DNA of 64,000 nt from the NCBI GenBank assembly GCA_026826555.1, contig JAKSZT010053883.1, positions 27,273,225 to 27,337,224 of the forward strand. The letters are read 5' to 3'. Numbering within the stretch: the stretch's first letter is position 1; the number at the start of each line of letters is the position of its first letter. Made by a program: the position numbers and the translations under genes. The stretch comes from Tolypeutes matacus. Taxonomy: Eukaryota > Chordata > Mammalia > Cingulata > Chlamyphoridae. The notes under the pieces are model-generated. The model had not been told where the DNA came from, did not search any database, and saw nothing but the letters and a program-made list of their open reading frames with translations. This document shows positions 56,886-64,000 of the stretch, in pieces.

Positions 56886-59084
56886 CAAATGAATGAAATA
56901 AGTGACTGCTTTCCAGGCAAATTACAATAAGGGTTTGGACCAAGGCAGAGTGAGTGAAAATGAAAAGAAGAAGAGTAAGTTCAGAGCTATTTGGGAAAGA
57001 GAATACTTGATTAAATAAGATCTTAGAAGAAATAGGAGAAAGTGGGACCAAGATCATAAATGGAAGGTTGACCTTCACCTGTTGCTACAAAGGACTATCA
57101 AGTGTATCACAGACTCCCGGCTTCACACAGGACCACTGTGGAGGGATTGACAGGAGAGGTTCCTCTACCAATAAGCCTGCTCAGAAGACCAGACCCTTTG
57201 CTCAAAGCTCACTGGCTGGGAGTCTTCCCTCCATGATGCTGTTGGGACAGGATGTGCTGATCTGACTGAAAGACGCAAGGCTGGATGGGCCAGAGAGCAG
57301 GGTGTGATGGGGGTGAGAGGAAGAGCTACAGGTTGTATGTGTGGACGGAAGCCTTTTTAGCCCCACATAGAGGAGACAGCTGGAAAGATGGCATGACATT
57401 ATCCATTCCCTTGGCTAGACTTCCTTCCATGTTCCAGATGGAGAAGCACCTCCCTGCTTCCCATAAAATGAGTGTTTGGAGGCAGTGGCACTGGTTGCCC
57501 TTCCACATGGACACAGCCTCTTCTTTCCCCATAGGTCACTTTATCTGGGGAATGGCAGGTGGACAGGACCAGGCCAAGATGCGGCAGCGTGCAGGAGATT
57601 CACCAACACCAGGACCCTAAGATTATCCTTTCTGGTGTTCTCCCTTCTTCTTCCCATCCTCCAGCCTTGGGCTACTATGTTTGGCTGCAGAGTCAGTCTA
57701 TGAAGAAAACATCTGGATGCTTCAAGCTACAGCAGTCATTTCTGGTAGACCATGGTGACGTCTGCTGGGACACGACATATGTGAAACTATACACACATAA
57801 TCCCAAGTACACATCCTCACTCCCTAACATCAGTGGGGCCTGAGAGTCTCACTGGGGAAGGCCTCCAAAGTCCTATGTAGAAATATTCTTACTGGTTACA
57901 TAGATCCTCTCAGTCCAGTCTAACTGGGGTGTTTGGTATTCAAAAGAAGCTGAGAGTGAATCCTTTCTGCAAAGCCAAGAATTGATTTATAATGTGAACC
58001 ATCACCTCTCCTTTGTACTTTTCTTGCTCTGGCTGTCAGTGGCATCATACCGTCGTCTGTTTGGGTATGCATCTCCCCAGCTGGCCTGGGATCTGCTCTC
58101 CTCTGGATTTCTGGTGCTTAACCCAGGGCCTGGCACATGAATGAAAGAAGAGGATGGAAAGAGGTATGGAGGGGGAAAGGGATGGGGTGTGCCTGCTGAC
58201 TGGCTCACCTTCAAGAACAAAGAGTAAAGAAGACCCCAGAGGCTACTTAATGCCACTTCCCTAGTCTGTTCACTTTCAGGCTTAAAATTCTCTGCTCAAT
58301 CCTGCTGCTATGGCAGTGCTGAAGAGCCTATGAAAATGTGGTCATTTAGGGGAAAAGAACCAACCTTGGCCATTGACACTTCCCATCATGCTAGTTCATA
58401 CTTTCAGTCCTTGCATGGACGTGGGTTAGAATTCCACCTCCCCTCCTCCATGGTGAACTCTTATCCATTCTCATCCAAAGCTCCTCTGCAGAGCTTTGTT
58501 GGCAGTCCTCTAACACTTTCCATGTCACGCCTTTATGGTGCTTATCTTGTGTCTATTCCTCTTGCTGGAGTGTGGATCCTCCCAGGGAAGTGAACATATT
58601 TTATTCTTTCTTTTCTTATTCCTCTGCCTCCACACACACCCAAACACACACCAGCACCAACTGTGGTATGCGGCGCTTGGTGGGCACTGAAACTTTTCCC
58701 AGCGGATGCTGCTGCTTATGCGTTAGCAGTGCTGTGAAGACACATTGAGGTCGTAGGGCACGGGAAAAGGGATGGAGAGAGGGAAAGGCCTGGGTTTCAG
58801 GGGTTGGGGAAGCAGAACAAAGCAGTGCTTTGGGACTCCTGATCAACGGGAGGGTAATATGTGCGGTGAGGTGGTGGTGAGAGACGAAAAGGCCAGACAA
58901 ACAGAACGACCGGTGGTGTCTGTTTCACACGTCTGCCCCGTGACACAAGGATGAAGCTTCCATTGAGCCTCTGCTGACATTCTAGAAGCACCTTAGGCTT
59001 AAGATGATGCAGGTTCATTATTTTATTCTTTCTTGAGGGTAAGAATAGTGCTAGCTCACTATCTGGTTCTTTCTTTCAACTTTC

Positions 59085-59140
59085 GTCCGCAGAAGGAGCA
59101 TAAGCCCCATTTTACTGATAGGGAAACTGAGGTCCAAGGT
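59085..59140 (-). mobile_element. MIR fragment
   Basis: TTTTACTGATAGGGAAACTG followed by AGGTCCAAGG. Confidence 0.55.
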
Positions 59141-59447
59141 GAGTTGGAGACATTTGAGTCTTAGGGGTGAAGGAAACCCTGGGGCCCAGGTAAAAGTCCC
59201 ACCTCTCCCTTTCTAATGGACTTTTCCACCTTTTCTCCATCTCCAGTGCTACAATCCCGAGGATGTGAGCTGGCTCTGGTCCCACTTGCTAAATGTGTGA
59301 CGTGGCAAGCCACCCAGCTTGGCTGCTGCATAGATGGAATGAGGTATGAAAGTGAGGAGACGGGAAGGTGTGGGGCAGAGCGAGGGATGGTCCTGCTAAT
59401 AGGGAATTCCTTCCAGTTAGACGGCCTGCCAGGCCCTGAGAGCCTTA

Positions 59448-59861
<414 letters not shown>

Positions 59862-60154
59862 CTATGCTCAGTTAAGTGTACATTAAGGAGCATTCTTTCC
59901 CCTGTTGCTGTATGTAAATGATTTCAATTATTTCTTCCAGGGCAGCTTTTAATAGTTTTCAGGCGCAGGACCTGGTTTTACCATTTCTTTGTTTGACCCC
60001 ATGCCGTTTTGCTAGCAGGAGCTGTTCTTTCCATTTTGCTCATTGACACATTCTGCTGGGATAGTGCAATATGGAAAAGTCACTTGAATGTATGTTTAAA
60101 AGCTCAGTTATGTTCTGCTTAGACATTCTCAGTTAAAAAAGGTTGAGGAAGGAA

Positions 60155-60665
60155 ACTGACTTATACAAAGCTCCTACTAGATGGTGCTTTATATGTGTTA
60201 TTCACAAGAGTCATATAGATAGGTATAATCTTTGAATGACACTGCAATGACAGATACAGGCCATTGTATATCAGGTCATAACTTGCAAAAATGTGCGGGA
60301 GAGAGTGTAAACTACAATGTAAACTATAATCATCGCTTAGTGGCAATGCCCCAAGATGTGTTCATCAATTGTGACAAATGTACCACACTAATGAAGGATG
60401 TTACTGATCTGGGAAAATGTGGGAGGCCTAGGGAGCAGGGCATATGGGATTCCCTTATATTTTTTGTGTAACATTTATGTAATCTAAGTTTCTTTTAAAA
60501 AATAAAAATAAAAACGTATATTAAAAAATAGGTATCTGCGTTTTACAACTGAGAACATTGACTTGGGAGAGTTCAATAAATTGTCCCAAAGCCACACAAT
60601 TCTCAGACGATAGAAGTGGGATTCACATGCGACTCTGTCTAATCTGGTTCCACTCCACCACCTGC
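60155..60665 (-). mobile_element. MIR split by an L1 3' end
   Basis: The left part (60155-60226) and the right part (60528-60665, TTTTACAACTGAGAACATTG, GTGGGATTCACATGCGACTC) are one antisense MIR. Confidence 0.7.
60227..60527 (+). mobile_element. 5'-truncated L1 3' end inside the MIR
   Basis: Flanked by ATAGGTAT at 60219-60226 and 60528-60535. Contains ATGTGTTCATCAATTGTGAC, ACAAATGTACCACACTAATG, GGGCATATGGGATTCCC and an A-rich tail. Best example of the L1 3'UTR lineage repeated through the window. Confidence 0.75.
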
Positions 60666-60734
60666 TGTAACAGGCAAGCTTCCCCTATGCCAGGCGCCTA
60701 GAGACCAGGCAGGAGAATCTTGAGGATACTTATT

Positions 60735-61165
60735 GGATTTTTAAAAAATAGCAGCTTTATTGAGATATAATTCACACACCAGCAACTCACCCATCTAAAA
60801 AGTACAATTCAGTGTTTTTTTGGTATAGTCATAGAGTTGTGCAACCATCATCATAATCAATTTTAGAACATTTTTATTACCCCTAAAAGAAGCCTCACAC
60901 ACATTTCCTCCCAAGTCCCTCAGCCCCAGGCAACCACCAATTTACCTTTTGTTTCTATGGATTTGCCTATTCTGGATATTTCATATAAATGGAATCAGAA
61001 AATACGTCCTTTATATCTGGTTTCTTTCACTTAGCATAATGTTTTCAAGGTCCATCCATGTTGTGGCATGTATCAGAACTTTATTCCTTCTTATTGCCAA
61101 ATAATATTTCATTGTTTGGATATGGCACATTTTGTTTATCCATTTATCGGTTGATAAATAGATAC
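60735..61165 (-). mobile_element. Old L1 3' end, antisense
   Basis: GCAGCTTTATTGAGATATAA, TTGTGCAACCATCATCATAA, TTTCACTTAGCATAATGTTT, CATCCATGTTGTGGCATGTA. Confidence 0.8.
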
Positions 61166-61759
61166 TCATTGAATTTTAGGAATAGTCTTGGCCATCACAT
61201 TTCTTCAATCTAATGGACAAGTAGATGCTCAGATAAGTGAATAAAATGGCTGTGCATTCAGAGTATGGAGAACGCAATCCCAAGTACCTCAGGGCTGCCC
61301 ATAAATCTGGGTGCTTATCCTTTACAAAATCCCAGGGGTAAAGGTGAAAGTGAAAATCATGAAAAAAAGAGGGAAAGAATCAAGACTCAAGTCTTTAGAG
61401 AGTAATAATAATAAATTATACATCATGTTTTCAGGTTTAAAATTTGGCTATAGCTGAACATTATTTTATAAATGCCATGATTAGGAAAGACTATCTATAT
61501 TTGATTGCTTTAATTAAAAGATTCAGTGTTGCTCACTTTTAAAGTATTAGTGAACAAAAAGTATGCTGTGACCCTCAACGCAGTCGACCCCATGCTGAAA
61601 CCGTGAGCTGCGTGCTGACGCTGAGTGGCGGCGTGCCCAAACCACGGGCACGGTGTCCCAGTGGAAACAACCAGCTCAGCCAGCACCAGCTAGTACAGTA
61701 CCCATCTGCCAGCCTGACCTCCCGCTGTTAGAGTAACCAGGGAAAGCCTGACTTCATCA

Positions 61760-61972
<213 letters not shown>

Positions 61973-63089
61973 TCATCAGCGTGGTCTTATTTCAAATAAC
62001 CAGTTCTCACCCCACGGCGCAGGTTTGCAGAAGTTAGCACCAATAAAAACCGTTAGAGGGGCACTGAGTCATCCCGGGCAAGGGAGCTGGTAGAGTGGAG
62101 TTAGCAGTTGGGCGAGTTCTCGGTCCCTCTGGTGTCCACTTGGCGTGACTGCTGTGTCCAGCCCCTCCCAGGGCGTATCCAGTCTCTGGGCACTGATGGC
62201 TCATCTAGCCTTTCCTTCAGCCCCATATGGCAGCAGCTTACTCCTTAGCAGCCAGGGGAGGCCAGGGTGGGCTGTCGGATCCCCCAAACCATATGTTCCT
62301 ACAGACAGGCAGGCTGAAAGCATGTGGCATCTCTACATTGCTAAACACTCCTTCCAGTAGATGAGGCAGCCTACCTCTCTCCTGACCCCACCGCACTGGG
62401 GAAGTGGCCTCAGTCTTGACCATGCTGCTGAGCACGGCCCCGTGGGATCCGGGCAGGATGGAGTTAAAATGGCCAGCTTGTCACAGTGCCTTTCTCCTCC
62501 CTGAGCTCAGCCTCTGCCCCTTTCCCCCTAAAATGAAGGCTCTAGCCAGGGCCTGCTGGGCTTGCCAGGGGTGGGCTCAAGCAGGCATCTGGCTTCCCTG
62601 ACTCCCATCTGTCCCCTGAACTTCTGAGCACCAGCTCAGACAACAATCATCGAAATAATCACTGGCTCCCCAGGTTTCGAGGTCGCTGCTCCTTTCTGGA
62701 TGATTGTACAGATAGCAACAGAAGTCGTGATTGAGCGAACGACCCCCTGGTGCTTTGGTAAATATCAAAGATGGAATCTATGGGTGGGTGATGAATATTT
62801 GTACATGGCACTCGATGTGGTGCCAGCTGCCAGCAAATTGGAACAATATTTCCATTGTACTATTTATGAAGCAATGCTTTCTAAAAGAAGCCATTCTTCA
62901 AGCTAACAGTGCTGTATATTATAGAGATTGTTTAGGCTCCTGGGAGCCTCAAATCTGTTTCCAGATATGCAATTGCTCTATATCACTGATAGACCGAGAG
63001 AATTTGGGGGATCCAACAAACACTGAGATGTCACCAGTCCAAATAGTTTAGCCCACGGCTGCATCCAAATTGTTAAAAAAATATTTTTG

Positions 63090-63640
63090 TCCATAAAACC
63101 TATACTGGAATTAATGGATCAAGACATTAAGTATCAACAGTTGCTACTATCATGGTAAGGGAGACAATTAGACAGCATATGTTTTATGATGGGAGATACA
63201 CCATTTCCTATGGAGTCATCTTGCCAAAAAATCCAACTGAATCAGATCAAGCCTCTAATCCAACTTCCAACTTACAGGATACAGAGCACAGGGGAACATA
63301 TGAAATGATATCCTGGGAATGTAACCAGGGAAATCCAGAATGTGGAAAATTCCACTAGGCATATGACCTTTTTTCTTCAACAAATAAATTACAAGGGAAA
63401 AAAAAAGATGGAGGGGGAAACCTATAGATTAAAATATACATAAGAGACTGCCAATCCAAGGGTGGACTTTGGATTCTGACTCAAACAAACTATAAATTTA
63501 AAAAATATGACAACACTTATGAGATAATGGGAAGTGGAACACTCACTAGATATATGATGATATTAAAAAGATACTTTTTTTCTTAATTAGAGAAGTTGTA
63601 GGTTTACAGAACAATCATAAGATACCTTTTTAATTAATAA
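63090..63640 (+). mobile_element. Old L1-like 3' region
   Basis: GATCAAGCCTCTAATCCAAC, ACTTACAGGATACAGAGCAC, TAGGCATATGACCTTTTTTC, TACAAGGGAAAAAAAAAGAT and CTCACTAGATATATGATGAT form a familiar mammalian repeat 3' region, probably L1. Edges approximate. Confidence 0.5.
63575..63618 (-). mobile_element. 44-bp L1 3' terminus with target-site duplication
   Basis: A T-run followed by AATTAGAGAAGTTGTAGGTT reads, on the minus strand, as the end of the local L1 3'UTR plus tail (compare CTGTAAACCTACAACTTCTC with 23870-23895). AAGATAC flanks it at 63568-63574 and 63619-63625. Confidence 0.6.
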
Positions 63641-63876
63641 AAAGTATAATGGGAACAGGATTTTCCCCTTAATTTCAAAGCATTATTCATCCTAATTCAT
63701 TAAGGAAAAAGCATTATTTTTCTCATTAAAATAAAATATTCATTGCAGAAAACTTAATAATAATAATAATTAAAAAAAAACAGAAAAGCACAAAGAAAAT
63801 AAAAACAACTCTCAGCATTCTTAATATTTGGTGACTATCTTTCCAGGCTTCATTCTATGCATACCTTATATCTGTT

Positions 63877-63930
<54 letters not shown>
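63877..63930. repeat. (TC)n microsatellite
   Basis: Roughly 54 bp of TC, with one TTTC interruption near the left end. Confidence 0.95.
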
Positions 63931-63933
<3 letters not shown>

Positions 63934-64000
63934 ATAAGATCAAGCTATAGATTCTATATAGTAATCTGCTCATTCACTTAATATAACATGCATATTTTTT

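Overview
The window is mammalian genomic DNA. It carries an internal part of one large gene on the minus strand, CSMD2 (CUB and Sushi multiple domains 2). Ten coding exons add up to 1,624 nt (541 codons plus 1 base, about 2.5% of the window). They splice with canonical GT-AG junctions into one unbroken frame. In gene order, from high to low coordinates, they encode the second half of one CUB domain, a sushi domain, a CUB, a sushi, a CUB, a sushi, and most of a further CUB. By comparison with the CSMD2 layout as I remember it, this is roughly CUB7 through CUB10 of the 14 CUB domains. CSMD2 is preferred over CSMD1 and CSMD3 from residue-level agreement with remembered family sequences. The first and last exons of the gene lie outside the window.

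The organism is probably a xenarthran (sloth or armadillo). A short tRNA-derived SINE at 3084-3248 has the GGGAAGCGGCTGTGGCTCAA head, and a second one at 3327-3453 is on the opposite strand; both look like the DAS-type SINEs of that order. Several L1 3' ends (5759-6207, 23484-23920, 38920-39056, 60227-60527) look like one L1 3'UTR lineage that I also associate with xenarthrans. The rest of the repeat content is the shared placental layer: MIR, L2, old L1/HAL1-like LINE copies, MLT1-type LTRs and an old hAT-like DNA element.

Layout: 1-6809 is intron dominated by an old L1 with three younger insertions. 6810-10767 holds three closely spaced exons (CUB10 second and first parts, sushi 9). 10768-18668 is an intron of L2, MIR, hAT-like and L1 remnants. 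18669-22143 holds the two exons of CUB9. 22144-28536 is an intron with an MLT1 LTR split by L1 3' ends. 28537-28728 is the sushi 8 exon. 33699-33901 and 54351-54477 are the two halves of CUB8, separated by a 20.4-kb intron made mostly of layered repeats. 59519-59710 is sushi 7. 61786-61942 is the second half of CUB7. 61943-64000 is the start of the next upstream intron.

The product is a very large single-pass membrane protein with an extracellular CUB/sushi array, expressed mainly in brain; family members are linked to complement control and synapse or dendrite biology. All the exons here belong to the extracellular array. I found no second gene, RNA gene, CRISPR array or undescribed system. 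The observations worth following are splicing-related (frame-neutral exons with weak donors, tracts next to acceptors) and retrotransposon-related (very short insertions with target-site duplications).
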